Assembly (NCBI GenBank): GCA_041391505.1
Contig: JAWKNW010000012.1
Span: 105,167-169,166 of the forward strand
Direction of reading: 5' to 3'
DNA length: 64,000 bases
Source of the DNA: Rhodothermales bacterium
GTDB taxonomy: Bacteria > Bacteroidota > Rhodothermia > Rhodothermales > JAHQVL01
Program-made: the position numbers and the translations under genes
Notes under the pieces: generated by a model
Told to the model about the DNA's origin: nothing
The model's database searches: none
What the model saw: only the letters and a program-made list of their open reading frames with translations
Part shown: in pieces, positions 1-9,520 of the stretch
Numbering within the stretch: the first letter of the stretch is position 1
Layout of the letters: each line of letters begins with the position of its first letter

Positions 1-1263
1 TTCCTCGAAGCGGCCGGGGCCGATGCCGCGAAAGAGCTGGTTGGGTTCGGCGAAAGGATCCTCGCGCCCCACGGCGCCGGCCCGGCCGACGCGCCCGTTG
101 CCCACGAAGAGATCGAGCCATCCATCGCGATCGAAATCGCCCATCGCAAGGCCGAAGCCGGTATAGGGCAGGCTGGGCGAGGCGAGTCCCGTCGAGACCG
201 AGACATCCTCGAAGAAGCCGCCGTCGTTCCGGTAGAGGGTGTTGGACTCGTCGCGCAGGTGGGTGACGAAGAGGTCGAGGTCGCCGTCGGCTTCGATGTC
301 CACCGCCACCACGCCCATGCCGGCTTCCGACATGCCCTGCCGGTTTACGGCCGCCCCGGCGCGCAGCGCGCGGTCGACGAAGGTGCCATCCCCCTGGTTG
401 ATCCACAGCTGGTTCGGGTTGCCGTCGTTGGCGACATAAAAATCGATGCGGCCGTCGTCGTTGAAGTCGCCCGGGGCAACGCCCAGGCCGTTCGCCGCCA
501 CGGTCCCGATGCCCGACGCCGGGGTGGCGTCCTCGAAGCGGCCTTTTCCGATATTCCGGTAGAGGACGTCGGTGGCCGGCGCGCGGTAGTTTTCGGGATG
601 GCAGTAGTCGCGCCCCGCGCCCCCGCTCGCGCATTCGAGTTCCTGCCCGGTGGACCAGTGGATGTAGTTGACCACGTAGAGATCGAGGCGTCCGTCCTCG
701 TCGTAGTCGACGAACGCCGCGCTGGCGCCCCAGCCCGGATGTCCCACGCCGGCTTCGGCCGTCGCGTCGGTAAAACGGCCGTCGCCCTCGTTGCGATAGA
801 GGACGTTGGGGCCGACGTTCGTGACGTACAGGTCGTCGTCGCCATCCCCGTCGTAATCGCCGACGGCGGCGCCCATGCCGTAGCCGGTGTCGCCTACGCC
901 GGCCTCGGTGGTGACGTCTGCAAAACCGGCGGCACCGTCGTTGCGGAAGAGCCGGTTGCCGGGGCCGCGGGGTCGCGCGGCGTCCGGTTCGCCTCCCTGC
1001 ACCAGATAGAGGTCGAGGTCGCCGTCGCGGTCGTAGTCGATCCATGCCGCCCCGCCCGACATGATCTCGGGGAACAGAAAGCGCGGCTGCACCGCCCGCA
1101 CATGATCGAACGCGATGCCGCTCGGACGCGCTACGTCCTCGAACCAGGGCCGGGAAGGGGCCGCGGCCTGCGTGGGCGACTCCGGGGGGGATCCGCAGCC
1201 GGCACGCCCGAACAGGATGAGCATGCAGAGGAGGGCGGTAAGCGAGGCGATGTGCATCTCCAT
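1..1263 (-). CDS. FG-GAP/VCBS repeat lipoprotein, CRTAC1 (ASPIC/UnbV)-like, 3' end outside window
   Basis: The frame is open from the ATG at 1263 to the window edge, so the C-terminus is missing. The N-terminus is hydrophobic and ends in RAGC at residues 20-23, a weak lipobox that suggests an exported lipoprotein. Calcium-loop repeats of the form DYDxDGDxDLYxxN recur (DYDRDGDLDLYLV, DYDGDGDDDLYVT, DYDEDGRLDLYVV), each followed by a NxLxRNxGxGxFxDxTxxAGV stretch, the signature of CRTAC1-type propeller proteins. These are known as extracellular propellers of mostly unknown ligand. The start lies 13 bases after the stop of the TPR gene, so the two are probably one transcript; TPR plus CRTAC1 pairs are common in related genomes. 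The ASPIC/UnbV tail itself would lie outside the window and was not seen. Confidence 0.85.
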   Translation of the reverse strand, partial: MEMHIASLTALLCMLILFGRAGCGSPPESPTQAAAPSRPWFEDVARPSGIAFDHVRAVQPRFLFPEIMSGGAAWIDYDRDGDLDLYLVQGGEPDAARPRGPGNRLFRNDGAAGFADVTTEAGVGDTGYGMGAAVGDYDGDGDDDLYVTNVGPNVLYRNEGDGRFTDATAEAGVGHPGWGASAAFVDYDEDGRLDLYVVNYIHWSTGQELECASGGAGRDYCHPENYRAPATDVLYRNIGKGRFEDATPASGIGTVAANGLGVAPGDFNDDGRIDFYVANDGNPNQLWINQGDGTFVDRALRAGAAVNRQGMSEAGMGVVAVDIEADGDLDLFVTHLRDESNTLYRNDGGFFEDVSVSTGLASPSLPYTGFGLAMGDFDRDGWLDLFVGNGRVGRAGAVGREDPFAEPNQLFRGIGPGRFEE

Positions 1264-1276
1264 GTGGCGCCGGCCC

Positions 1277-2713
1277 CTAGCGGGCGGCGAAGCGGGCCGT
1301 CAGTTCGTCGACCAGGCGGTGGTTGGGGGCGAGCCGGTGGGCCTCGGCCAGCGCCGCGCGGGCCGCTTCGGGGTCTCCCAGCTCCCAGTTGGACTGCGCG
1401 AGGCCGATCCAGACCGGAAAGAGCCCGGGCTCCAGGGCTACCGCCCGGCTGAAGTGGGCGCGCGCCTCCTCGTACCGTTTCAGCTTATAGCAGATGTCGC
1501 CCGAAAGGCCATGATTCTGGGCCGTCCCCGGGGCGAGTTCGCGCGCGCGGTCGGCGCTGGCGAGCGCTTCGTCGAGGCGTCCGAGCTCGGTCAGCGCCTG
1601 CGCCCGGGCCAGGTGGGTGTTGTCGCGCTCCGGCGCGCGCGCGACGGCCATGTCGGCATACCGTAGCGCCTCGGCCGGCCGGCCCTGGTACAGGGCCCAG
1701 TTGTACAGGTTGAGCGGCGTCACGAAGGTGGTGGTGTCGAGCGGCATGGCGCGTTTCAGGAGGCGCTCCGCGTCGTCGAACCGGCGCATGCGGAGGTAGC
1801 CCGACCCCAGCGTGTTGAGGAGCATCACGTTCGATGCGTTCGTCCGGTAGGTTTCTTCCAGGAGGCGCACGGCTTCCGAGGGGTTGCCGCCATCGAGGTA
1901 GGCCCCGGCGAGCGTGAGCCGGCCGGTGAGGTTCACCGTGTAGGCGGTGATCTGCGGCTTGAGTTCGTCGGGCTGGTACGCCGGGACGGCGCCGACGCCG
2001 CGCTGCAATTCGATGTCGCCCTCGGCTTCGCGACCGAGGCGCGTGTAGGCGGTGCCGAGCAGGAAGTGCGCCCGGCGGTAATCGTCTTCGAGTCGGATCG
2101 CCTGTTCCAGCACCTGCGCGGCGTCTGCATGGCGACCGCGCTGGATGAGTACGTCGCCGAGGCCCACGTAGGCATACGGCTGGCTCGGCGTGAGCGCGAT
2201 GCCGCTTCGGAAGGCGGCCTCGGCGCCGTCGAGGTCGCCGGCCTCGAGCAGCGCCTCCCCGAGGTACTGCTGCGCCGGCGCGTATTCGGGGGCGTCCGCC
2301 GCGAGGTCGCGCAGCGTTTCGAGCGCGGCGTCGGCGTCGCCGGCCTGCCGGGAGGTGATGGCGAGATGGAGTCGCCAGGCCGGACGGGCATCGAGGTCCA
2401 CCGCTTGCGCATAGCTGGCGCGCGCCTCGGGCCAGAGGCCATTCGCTTCGTAGGCCATGCCCAGGTCGGCATGGACCGCGGCATCCCGGGGCGTGGCCGC
2501 CGCCGCAGCGAGGCGCGGCGTGAGGAGCGCCTCGACGGCCGGTTCCAGATCGCCCGTGGGCCGTACGACCTCGGGAGCCGGATTGACATAGGGCCACGCC
2601 AGCGTCGCGGCGATGCCGGCGGCGAGTACGAGCAGGATCGGGATCCAGGGCGTCTTTCGGGCCGGCTTGCGAGACGCTCCCCTGGCGGGGCGTCGGGTCT
2701 TTGAAGCGGTCAA
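1277..2713 (-). CDS. Membrane-anchored tetratricopeptide repeat protein
   Basis: A protein of 478 residues. A basic N-terminus (KTRRPARGASRKPARK) is followed by one hydrophobic segment around residues 25-45, which predicts a signal anchor with the rest outside the cytoplasm. The remainder consists of TPR-type helix pairs with typical spacing (A-LGxAYEANGLWPEARASYAQAVDLD, YLGEALLEAGDLDGAEAAFRSG, LSGDICYKLKRYEEARAHF), at least eight units. TPR domains act as protein-binding scaffolds and no catalytic motif is visible. It is the first gene of a pair with the CRTAC1-like lipoprotein that starts 13 bases downstream, so it may help export or assemble it; that role is inference. It is transcribed divergently from the M14 peptidase. 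Confidence 0.85.
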   Translation of the reverse strand: MTASKTRRPARGASRKPARKTPWIPILLVLAAGIAATLAWPYVNPAPEVVRPTGDLEPAVEALLTPRLAAAAATPRDAAVHADLGMAYEANGLWPEARASYAQAVDLDARPAWRLHLAITSRQAGDADAALETLRDLAADAPEYAPAQQYLGEALLEAGDLDGAEAAFRSGIALTPSQPYAYVGLGDVLIQRGRHADAAQVLEQAIRLEDDYRRAHFLLGTAYTRLGREAEGDIELQRGVGAVPAYQPDELKPQITAYTVNLTGRLTLAGAYLDGGNPSEAVRLLEETYRTNASNVMLLNTLGSGYLRMRRFDDAERLLKRAMPLDTTTFVTPLNLYNWALYQGRPAEALRYADMAVARAPERDNTHLARAQALTELGRLDEALASADRARELAPGTAQNHGLSGDICYKLKRYEEARAHFSRAVALEPGLFPVWIGLAQSNWELGDPEAARAALAEAHRLAPNHRLVDELTARFAAR

Positions 2714-2775
2714 AATGGATGACGGATGGAGATTCGGGATGGAGTGGGGGGCGGAGGAAGGCCCTGTTCGGGGCG

Positions 2776-2805
2776 TTGCTTGGCCCTGCCGGCGGCGTTA
2801 CTTTG
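2776..2805 (+). promoter_or_regulatory. Candidate Bacteroidota-type promoter of the M14 peptidase
   Basis: TTG at 2776-2778 and TTACTTTG at 2798-2805 are separated by 19 bases, which fits the TTG-N19-TAnnTTTG promoter form described for Bacteroidota, with one mismatch. Transcription from about 2812 would give a leader of roughly 30 bases before the ATG at 2842. Confidence 0.45.
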
Positions 2806-2841
2806 CAGCCGCCATAGTCACGATACGACGACAGTCAATAT

Positions 2842-5403
2842 ATGAATCGATACGGCATTCGTCCGCTGGGCCTCCTCTATGCCCTTCTTCTCGTTGCGGC
2901 GCTCCGTCCGTCCGTATATGCCCAGGGCCGGCTGGAGTCGCCGGCCGAATTCCTCGGGTATGAACTGGGCGATCGCTTCACCCCGCATCACCGTATGGTG
3001 GCGTATTTCGAGCATGTGGCGGCGCATTCGCCGCGGGTGACGGTGGAATCCTACGGGGAGACCTACGAGGGCCGGCCACTCATCGCCGCCTTCGTGACCG
3101 CCCCGGAACGGCTGCCGGATCTGGAATCGGTCCGCATGAACCACCTCCGGCGGACCGGGGAGTACGGACCCAACGAAGGGCCCCCGGAAGGTACCCCGGC
3201 AAGTACTGAGCCGGCCATCGTCTGGCTCGGGTACAACGTGCATGGCAACGAGGCCGTGAGCATGGAAGCCGCCATGCAGACGCTTTACGAACTCGCCGAC
3301 CCGTCGAATGCCCGGACGGGCGCCTGGCTCCGGGAGGCCGTCGTCGTCATCGATCCCTGCCTCAACCCGGACGGGCGCGACCGGTACGCGACCTGGTACA
3401 ACCAGCGGGTCGGCCGTTTCCCCAACGCCGCGCCGGAAGCCTGGGAGCATGAGGAGCCGTGGCCGGGCGGGCGCACGAACCACTATTATTTCGATCTGAA
3501 CCGTGACTGGTCGTGGACGACGCAGCAGGAGGTCCTGGCGCGGGTCGCGAATTACAACCGATGGATGCCGCACGTCCACGTCGATTTTCACGAGCAGGGG
3601 GTCGATCAGCCGTACTATTTCGCGCCGGCGGCCGAGCCCTACCACGAGGTGATCACGCCCTGGCAGCGGGCCTTTCAGGATACGATCGGCCGAAACAATG
3701 CCCGGTATTTCGACGAAAACGGCTGGCTCTATTTCACGGGGCAGGTCTACGACCTGCTCTATCCGGGGTATGGCGACTCGTGGCCGACGTACAACGGCTC
3801 GATCGGCATGACCTACGAGCAGGGCGGGAGCGGGCGCGCCGGCCTCGCCATCGTCACGGCCGAGGGCGACACGCTGACGCTGCGTGACCGCATCGACCAC
3901 CACTATACGACGGGCATGGCTACGATCGAGGCGACCGTCGAAAACCGCGAGCAGGTGCTCGCCGAGTTCGGGGCGTTCTTCGATCGCGCCGTCGCGGCGC
4001 CGGCGGGACCGTATCGCACGTACGTGCTCAAGAACATGGAGCGCGCCGACACCCGCCACGCCATCGAGGCGCATCTCGAGCGCCAGGGCATCCGGTTCGG
4101 CTATGCGGATCGAAGCCGGAGCGCGTCCGGCTACCGGTACAGCGACGGGGCGACGGGCCGTTTCGCCATCGAGCCCGGCGACATGATCCTGACCGCGTTT
4201 CAGCCCAGATCGTCGTTGCTGAAGGTCCTGTTCGAGCCGAGGACGGCGTTGTCGGACACGCTCACCTACGACATGACCGCCTGGGCGCTGCCTTATGTCT
4301 ACGGGGTGGAGGCCTATGCCACGACGGACCGGATCGAACCCGCCGCGTCCTCGCCGGCGACGACTGCTCCACCGGCGGTCCGGATCGACCGCCCCTACGC
4401 CTATCTCCTTCCCTGGCAGGGTTTTGACGATGCCCGCTTCCTGGCGGACATCACGCGCCGGGGTGTCAGGATGCGGTATGCCGAGAAGTCGTTTTCAATG
4501 GACGGACAGACCTTTGCTCCCGGGACGCTGATCCTGACGCGCGCGGGCAACCGGCACCTCGGCGACCGGTTCGATGCGATCGTCCGCACGGCATCCCGCG
4601 CGTTTGAGCGGACGATTGTCCCGGTGGCGTCGGGTCTGGCGACCGACGGGGCGGATTTAGGCTCCGCCGATGTCATCTTTGCCGAACCGCCCCGCGTCGC
4701 GGTGCTCATGGGCGAACCGACGCGTTCCAATGCCGCCGGCGAAGTATGGCACTATTTCGATCAGCAGCTCGGTTATCCCGTCACGCTGCTCGATGCCGGC
4801 GATTTCAACGGCGGCGAACTCAGCGGCTACAACGTGCTCGTGATGCCCTCGGGGTCGTATGGATCGGCGTTGCCGGCGGCCACGATGGAGCGGGTGCGGG
4901 AATGGGTCGAGCGCGGCGGCCGGCTCATCGCGATGGAGGGCGCCGTGCGTTTCCTCGCCGGCCAGGAAGGCTTCCGCATCCGCCGCGTCGCGACGGACGA
5001 GGCGCCGGCCGACTCCGCCGCGCTCGACGCGCGCCGGTACGGAAACCGGGAACGGGACGCCCTCAGCGACGAGATCCAGGGCGCCATCTTTCGGGTTTCG
5101 CTGGATACCAGCCATCCGCTTGCGTTCGGTTACAGCGATACCTATTTCACCCTCAAGTTCGGCGACGCGCTGTACGAGCGGCTGACCGATACCTCCGACT
5201 GGAACGTGGGGGTCCTGGCGAGCCCCGAGCCCGTGAGCGGTTTCGTCGGCGCCGACGTGCAGAAGCGCATCGGCCGGCACCTCGCCATCGGCACCCAATC
5301 GATCGGGCGCGGCGATGTCGTTTATATCGCGGATAATCCGCTGTTCCGGGGCTTCTGGTACAACGGCCGGCTGCTCGTCGCCAACGCCGTATTCTTTCGG
5401 TAA
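2842..5403 (+). CDS. Secreted M14 family zinc carboxypeptidase
   Basis: A protein of 853 residues with a signal peptide ending near VYAQ-G (residue 28). The M14 metallocarboxypeptidase domain covers about residues 45-350: zinc ligands HGNE (H134, E137) and the third His in DFHEQG (H250), the NPDG loop at 175-178, the NRDW arginine near 221 and a candidate catalytic Glu in TYEQGG (E326). The C-terminal half, from about 380, has no M14 motif. It contains a stretch resembling the glutamine-amidotransferase/ThuA fold (YNVLVMPSGSYGS, GGRLIAMEGAVRFL), as seen in large Bacteroidota M14 proteins. It probably acts in the periplasm or outside the cell on peptides. The substrate cannot be read from the sequence. 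Confidence 0.9.
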   Translation: MNRYGIRPLGLLYALLLVAALRPSVYAQGRLESPAEFLGYELGDRFTPHHRMVAYFEHVAAHSPRVTVESYGETYEGRPLIAAFVTAPERLPDLESVRMNHLRRTGEYGPNEGPPEGTPASTEPAIVWLGYNVHGNEAVSMEAAMQTLYELADPSNARTGAWLREAVVVIDPCLNPDGRDRYATWYNQRVGRFPNAAPEAWEHEEPWPGGRTNHYYFDLNRDWSWTTQQEVLARVANYNRWMPHVHVDFHEQGVDQPYYFAPAAEPYHEVITPWQRAFQDTIGRNNARYFDENGWLYFTGQVYDLLYPGYGDSWPTYNGSIGMTYEQGGSGRAGLAIVTAEGDTLTLRDRIDHHYTTGMATIEATVENREQVLAEFGAFFDRAVAAPAGPYRTYVLKNMERADTRHAIEAHLERQGIRFGYADRSRSASGYRYSDGATGRFAIEPGDMILTAFQPRSSLLKVLFEPRTALSDTLTYDMTAWALPYVYGVEAYATTDRIEPAASSPATTAPPAVRIDRPYAYLLPWQGFDDARFLADITRRGVRMRYAEKSFSMDGQTFAPGTLILTRAGNRHLGDRFDAIVRTASRAFERTIVPVASGLATDGADLGSADVIFAEPPRVAVLMGEPTRSNAAGEVWHYFDQQLGYPVTLLDAGDFNGGELSGYNVLVMPSGSYGSALPAATMERVREWVERGGRLIAMEGAVRFLAGQEGFRIRRVATDEAPADSAALDARRYGNRERDALSDEIQGAIFRVSLDTSHPLAFGYSDTYFTLKFGDALYERLTDTSDWNVGVLASPEPVSGFVGADVQKRIGRHLAIGTQSIGRGDVVYIADNPLFRGFWYNGRLLVANAVFFR

Positions 5404-5415
5404 GGGGGGGGGTGA

Positions 5416-5486
5416 GGTTCCAGGATCGAGGTTCAAGGTTCAAGGGATTGCGTTTTCCTTGAACCTTGAACCTCGATCCTGGAACC
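5416..5486. repeat. Perfect 30-bp inverted repeat between convergent genes
   Basis: The arms 5416-5445 and 5457-5486 are exact reverse complements around an 11-base loop. Each arm contains tandem 7-mers of the type AGGTTCA. It lies between the convergent stops of the M14 gene and the barrel protein gene, so it could end transcription from both sides. Similar but imperfect elements occur at 52618 and 58447. Confidence 0.9.
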
Positions 5487-5491
5487 CTTCT

Positions 5492-6487
5492 CTAGAACCA
5501 GCTCGCGGCGAGCCCGATCTGGGCGAAACCGGGGTCCTGGGGGCCGGTGACGCTGATGCCGGCGACGCGGGTCTGGCCGCCTTCGGCGCGGATGCCGATG
5601 ACGTTAAGGAAAGGCGTGAGGGCAAAGCGTTTGCCGGCGCCGAGACGGATGTCGTAGCCCAGTCCCAGCTGCAGGCTGATGCCGCCGTTGTCGATCTTGA
5701 CGGCATCGCCTTCCAGGCTGAGCCCGCCGACGCCGAGTCCACCCTTGAGGAAAAAATCGGTGCCGGACGTCGGGTAGAAGCGCACGATGGCGGTCAGGGT
5801 GCTGATCGAAGCCTTGTGTGGATTGTCTTCGATGGACCGCGTCCAGTGATTAAATTCGCCACCGATGAGCAGCCTGTCGTTCACGGCGCCCCCCATCGCG
5901 ATCGCGAGGCTGCCCCCGCTGCCGCCGCGCCAGGGATCTTCGTCCGGCAGCAGGTCGCAGGCGCGGCAGGTCAGTTCGCTTCCCCCCGGCCCGAGCCCTA
6001 CGCTGACCCAGAAGCCGGACCGTTTCGGGCCGGCCTTGATGGGGGCGGGGATGGGCGGAGGCAGCGGCGAGGGCTGCAATTCGCTCCGGACTTCGCTGAA
6101 GAGGTCGACAAATCCCGGCTTGTACTGACTGCCTTCGAGTTCGACCGACGGGTCGCGCTCCAGCAGGTTTCGCAGCGAGTCGCGGGCCTGGTCGATCTGC
6201 AGGTTGGAATAATAGATCATGCCCAGCAGCAGATACGCCTGGCGCTCCTCATCCACTGTGAACGCCTTGCGTTCCAGGCATACGGAGAGGCGCTGGCTGG
6301 AGCGGTCGAACAAGCCGGATTCGAATTCGGTGCGCGCCATGTCGAGGGCGCGGGCGCAAATGGATGCCTCCTGCGCCTGGGCGGGCCGCGTAAGGCCGGC
6401 CGCACCGAGCAGGAGGACGATGCCGCAGAGGCGGAGCAGGCGCGGAAGGGCGATGAGGCGAGGCAGGGCGGTCATCATGCGTTTCAT
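5492..6487 (-). CDS. Outer-membrane beta-barrel protein with N-terminal helical repeat
   Basis: A protein of 331 residues with a signal peptide ending at AQAQ-E. Residues 40-120 are helical and resemble a TPR-like unit (LLLGMIYYSNLQIDQARDSLRNLLERDP). A proline-rich linker (PLPPPIPAPIKAGP) follows. The last ~190 residues alternate in the way of a small outer-membrane barrel and end in Trp-Phe, a terminal aromatic recognised by the BAM machinery. Two cysteines sit close together (LTCRACDLLP). The start lies 97 bases after the stop of the kinase gene on the same strand, so the two may be expressed together. Its function is not known. Confidence 0.75.
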   Translation of the reverse strand: MKRMMTALPRLIALPRLLRLCGIVLLLGAAGLTRPAQAQEASICARALDMARTEFESGLFDRSSQRLSVCLERKAFTVDEERQAYLLLGMIYYSNLQIDQARDSLRNLLERDPSVELEGSQYKPGFVDLFSEVRSELQPSPLPPPIPAPIKAGPKRSGFWVSVGLGPGGSELTCRACDLLPDEDPWRGGSGGSLAIAMGGAVNDRLLIGGEFNHWTRSIEDNPHKASISTLTAIVRFYPTSGTDFFLKGGLGVGGLSLEGDAVKIDNGGISLQLGLGYDIRLGAGKRFALTPFLNVIGIRAEGGQTRVAGISVTGPQDPGFAQIGLAASWF

Positions 6488-6584
6488 AGGAGAAGGTGGT
6501 ACATGCCGGGGCGGCCGGCGTCGTCGTTGGGTTCACGGGTGACTACATGGACATGCGCAAGCCGGCGGCGAAACTACCCCGTCA

Positions 6585-8522
6585 TCACTCCACTTTTTTC
6601 AGCTGCGCCACGACGCGGGTGCGTTCGCCGATGGCGGTGCGGTCGAAATTGATCCGGTCCGGCCCCAGCTTCTGATAACAGCCGTCGGCGTCGTCGGGCA
6701 GGAGATCGATCTGGCGGTAGCCTTCGCTGCGCACCACGATGCGGCGCACGCCGCCCTGCAGCCGCACCGTCTGGGGCGTGACGGAGGACGCTTTTCCGTC
6801 GATAAAGATTTCGGCGTTCGGGATCGGGTCGTTCGTGTCCACATCCTCGGCCGCCACCGTGACGAGGATGGGCGTCAGGAAATCCACGGCGAGCGGCAGC
6901 GGCACGCCGGCTTCGATGGCGATCTCGCAGCGCCACTCCCCGTAGGTGTCGTTGACCACCCGCGCGGCGTACAGGCCGGCGTCGACGGGCACGTCCTCCA
7001 GCACCACCCCCGAACGCGTCGCCGCTTCGTTGAGATAGAGATCGCCGATCGGGCTGACGGCGAGTTGGAGGAAGGACGGAGCGGGAAGGGCCGGCGGGTC
7101 GTCGACGGCGGCGGTCGTATCGTCGGGCGCCTCCTCGGTCGAGGTCGAGGCGGACGCGACGGGGGGCGGGTCGATCGAGACGACGGGCTCGTCGCGGGGG
7201 TCGGGCGGAGGCGGGGATGACGTCGAGGGCGACCCCGTCGTCTCCGCCGGGGTCTCCGGCGGCGGCTGTTGCGCGAGGGTATCGGCTGGAAGGAGCGCCG
7301 GGGCGGCGACAGCCAGGGTTTCTTCGCCTACCGGCTCCCGAGGGTCCGGATCGACGGACGCCGGGCTTCGGGCGAACAGGTAGCCGATGCCGACGACGCA
7401 CGCCAGCGCGAGGACGCCCGACACCCATGCCAGCGGACGGCGTTTTTTGACCGACGCGGTCGGCGGGATGGCTGGCTGGCGCTGCTGCTGCTCGAACGTC
7501 TGCATCGCGCGCAGCATGTCTTCCGCCGTGGCATACCGGTCGGCCGGCGTTTTGGCGAGCGCGCGTTCGACGATGGCGGAGAGCCCGCCCGGCACGTCGG
7601 GCGCGCGCCGGTGCAGGGGTTCGACGGGGCCTTCGACGATCTGCCGCCGAAGCGAGTATTCGTCGACCTGGCGGTCGTAGGGGAGTTCGCCCGCGAGCAT
7701 TTCGTAGAGCATCACGCCCAGCGCATACAGATCCGCCCGGCCATCGATGTCCTGTGCGCCGCGGACCTGCTCGGGCGCCATGTACAGAAGGGTGCCGATG
7801 GCGCCGTGGGTGAGGGTCTGCGCGGTGGCTCCGAGCTGTTTGGCGATGCCGAAGTCGAGCACCTTCACGAGGGGCCGTCCCTCGTCGTCCCGGGCGAGCA
7901 TCACGTTCGCCGGCTTCAGATCCCGGTGCACGATGCCGAGCCGGTGCGCCTTGCTGAGCGCGGTGAGCAGCTGGCGGGTGAGGAACAGCGTCTCCCTGGC
8001 GTTGAGCCGGCCCCGGCGACGCAGATAGTCCGCCAGCGTGGGGCCCTGCACGTACTCCATGACGATGAAGGTGTCCGGGCCTTCGTCCTGCAGCGCATGG
8101 ATGCGCACGACGTGGGGATCCTCGAGCCGCGCCAGTGTGCGGGCTTCCTGCTCGAAGCGCTGGCGGATCTTCGGATCGCGCGCCAGCATCGGGTTCATGG
8201 TCTTGAGCGCGACCACCTTGTCGAGCCGGACATCGCGTGCCTCGTAGACGACGCCCATGCCGCCCCGGGCGATGACGCGGACGACGGCGTAGGGGCCGAT
8301 GCGCCGGCCTTCGAGGGGGTCGGTCGGTTCGGACGCCGGGGCGATAGCCGGCGCGTCCAGGAAGTCGTCTTCGCGATCCTGCCCCCGCAGCATCTCCAGC
8401 ACGCGTTCGCGCAACGGGGCGTCGTCCGGGCATGCCGAGGCGAGATAGGATTCCCATCGGGAAGCATCCAGCTCGTTGGCGGCCCGGAACAGTTCTCGGA
8501 TGCGTGTCCAGCGTTCGTCCAT
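6585..8522 (-). CDS. Transmembrane serine/threonine protein kinase with C-terminal PEGA domain
   Basis: A protein of 645 residues. The Hanks-type kinase domain spans about 76-345: glycine loop IARGGMG (84-90), lysine VALK (K107), catalytic loop HRDLKPAN (D201), DFG (D223) and MAPE. A single membrane segment lies at about 364-383. A Ser/Pro/Asp-rich linker follows, then an extracytoplasmic part with a PEGA-like motif near the C-terminus (PNAEIFIDGKASS...VRRIVVRSEGY). This layout (cytoplasmic kinase, one TM, outside sensor) is usual in bacterial Ser/Thr kinases. The next gene on the same strand encodes an outer-membrane barrel, which suggests envelope signalling. It is divergent from the lipoprotein gene at 8702. 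Confidence 0.93.
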   Translation of the reverse strand: MDERWTRIRELFRAANELDASRWESYLASACPDDAPLRERVLEMLRGQDREDDFLDAPAIAPASEPTDPLEGRRIGPYAVVRVIARGGMGVVYEARDVRLDKVVALKTMNPMLARDPKIRQRFEQEARTLARLEDPHVVRIHALQDEGPDTFIVMEYVQGPTLADYLRRRGRLNARETLFLTRQLLTALSKAHRLGIVHRDLKPANVMLARDDEGRPLVKVLDFGIAKQLGATAQTLTHGAIGTLLYMAPEQVRGAQDIDGRADLYALGVMLYEMLAGELPYDRQVDEYSLRRQIVEGPVEPLHRRAPDVPGGLSAIVERALAKTPADRYATAEDMLRAMQTFEQQQRQPAIPPTASVKKRRPLAWVSGVLALACVVGIGYLFARSPASVDPDPREPVGEETLAVAAPALLPADTLAQQPPPETPAETTGSPSTSSPPPPDPRDEPVVSIDPPPVASASTSTEEAPDDTTAAVDDPPALPAPSFLQLAVSPIGDLYLNEAATRSGVVLEDVPVDAGLYAARVVNDTYGEWRCEIAIEAGVPLPLAVDFLTPILVTVAAEDVDTNDPIPNAEIFIDGKASSVTPQTVRLQGGVRRIVVRSEGYRQIDLLPDDADGCYQKLGPDRINFDRTAIGERTRVVAQLKKVE

Positions 8523-8701
8523 GCTGACGGAGTGTGCGACATGCGGCCAGATCGACAGATCGGGCCTTTTTGAATCTACGGCAGGTTCTCGATACCGATC
8601 CAGGGAAGTTTCGTTTCGGTTCTGCGCATTGGGTTATGAGCGAAGGAATCGGGTGTCCATCCGATCCTATCCGAACTTCGGACAATCAGACCTATACCGC
8701 T

Positions 8702-9520
8702 ATGAAATCGACTTCTTACACCTTTCGTACCGTCCTCCTGGCCGCCCTGTTACTGTTCGTCGCGGCCTGCGACACCGTGGAATCCGAGCCGGAGCCTGTC
8801 GCGCCGGAGGCCCTTCCCGAGGCGGCTTTTTCGATGGACCTCAGCCTGTTCAACGGCGGGCCGAACAAAACGAGCGCCCAGGGCACGAACTTTCTCGCCG
8901 CCGCGATCCGGGTGCTGGTCGTGAACACCGGCATATACGGCGTGCTCTACGTGCCGGCGCAGGTCACCCACGCCGCCCAACTCGTCGATCCTGTCTGGAA
9001 CGGCGAAGCCTTCGTCTGGGCCGCCGATACGCTCGTGAACGGTCAGTCGGACGGGTTCGAACTGACCGCCCGCCCCGACGGCAACGCGATCACCTGGGAG
9101 ATGCGCGTGTCCGGCTACGACGAACATAACAACCTGCGCTTCGACGACTTCCTGTTGTACGAGGCGCGCACGGGCCTGTCCTCGAACGAAGGCACGCTCG
9201 CAATCATCTATCCGACCCAGGAAGGCCCGATTCGCGTACTCGACGCCTCCTATACCATCGTCGATGAGGCCGACGACAACACGGTCCGCTTCTCGATCCC
9301 GGTCGAGGTGCCCGAAGTCGGCGGCATGAAAGCGACCTATCGCCAGGAAGGCGCCTGGTTCACGCTGGATGTGACCGAGCCCGACCCCGCGAAGCGCCAC
9401 ATCATGCGCTGGAACAGCGAGACGAACGAGGGCTCGATCCAGGCCTATGATTTCAACAACGGCGAAGAAGCCTGCTGGGACGCTTCGCTGCAGAACGTGG
9501 CGTGCCCGGTGGGGGTTTGA
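8702..9520 (+). CDS. Lipoprotein of unknown function
   Basis: A protein of 272 residues. This ATG was chosen because it gives a clean lipoprotein signal (LLAALLLFVAAC, lipobox ending at Cys23); the frame is open further upstream to 8534 but that extension has no signal sequence. The mature part is acidic and strand-rich with no recognised motif. Two cysteines near the end (EEACWDASLQNVAC) could form a disulfide. Directly after the stop, 46-bp tandem repeats begin. No homologous family was recognised. Confidence 0.75.
   Translation: MKSTSYTFRTVLLAALLLFVAACDTVESEPEPVAPEALPEAAFSMDLSLFNGGPNKTSAQGTNFLAAAIRVLVVNTGIYGVLYVPAQVTHAAQLVDPVWNGEAFVWAADTLVNGQSDGFELTARPDGNAITWEMRVSGYDEHNNLRFDDFLLYEARTGLSSNEGTLAIIYPTQEGPIRVLDASYTIVDEADDNTVRFSIPVEVPEVGGMKATYRQEGAWFTLDVTEPDPAKRHIMRWNSETNEGSIQAYDFNNGEEACWDASLQNVACPVGV

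Noticed and set aside
259..1452. Long open frame on the plus strand opposite the CRTAC1-like gene
   Set aside because: Composition is a shadow of the minus-strand gene, which shows clear calcium-loop repeats and a signal sequence.
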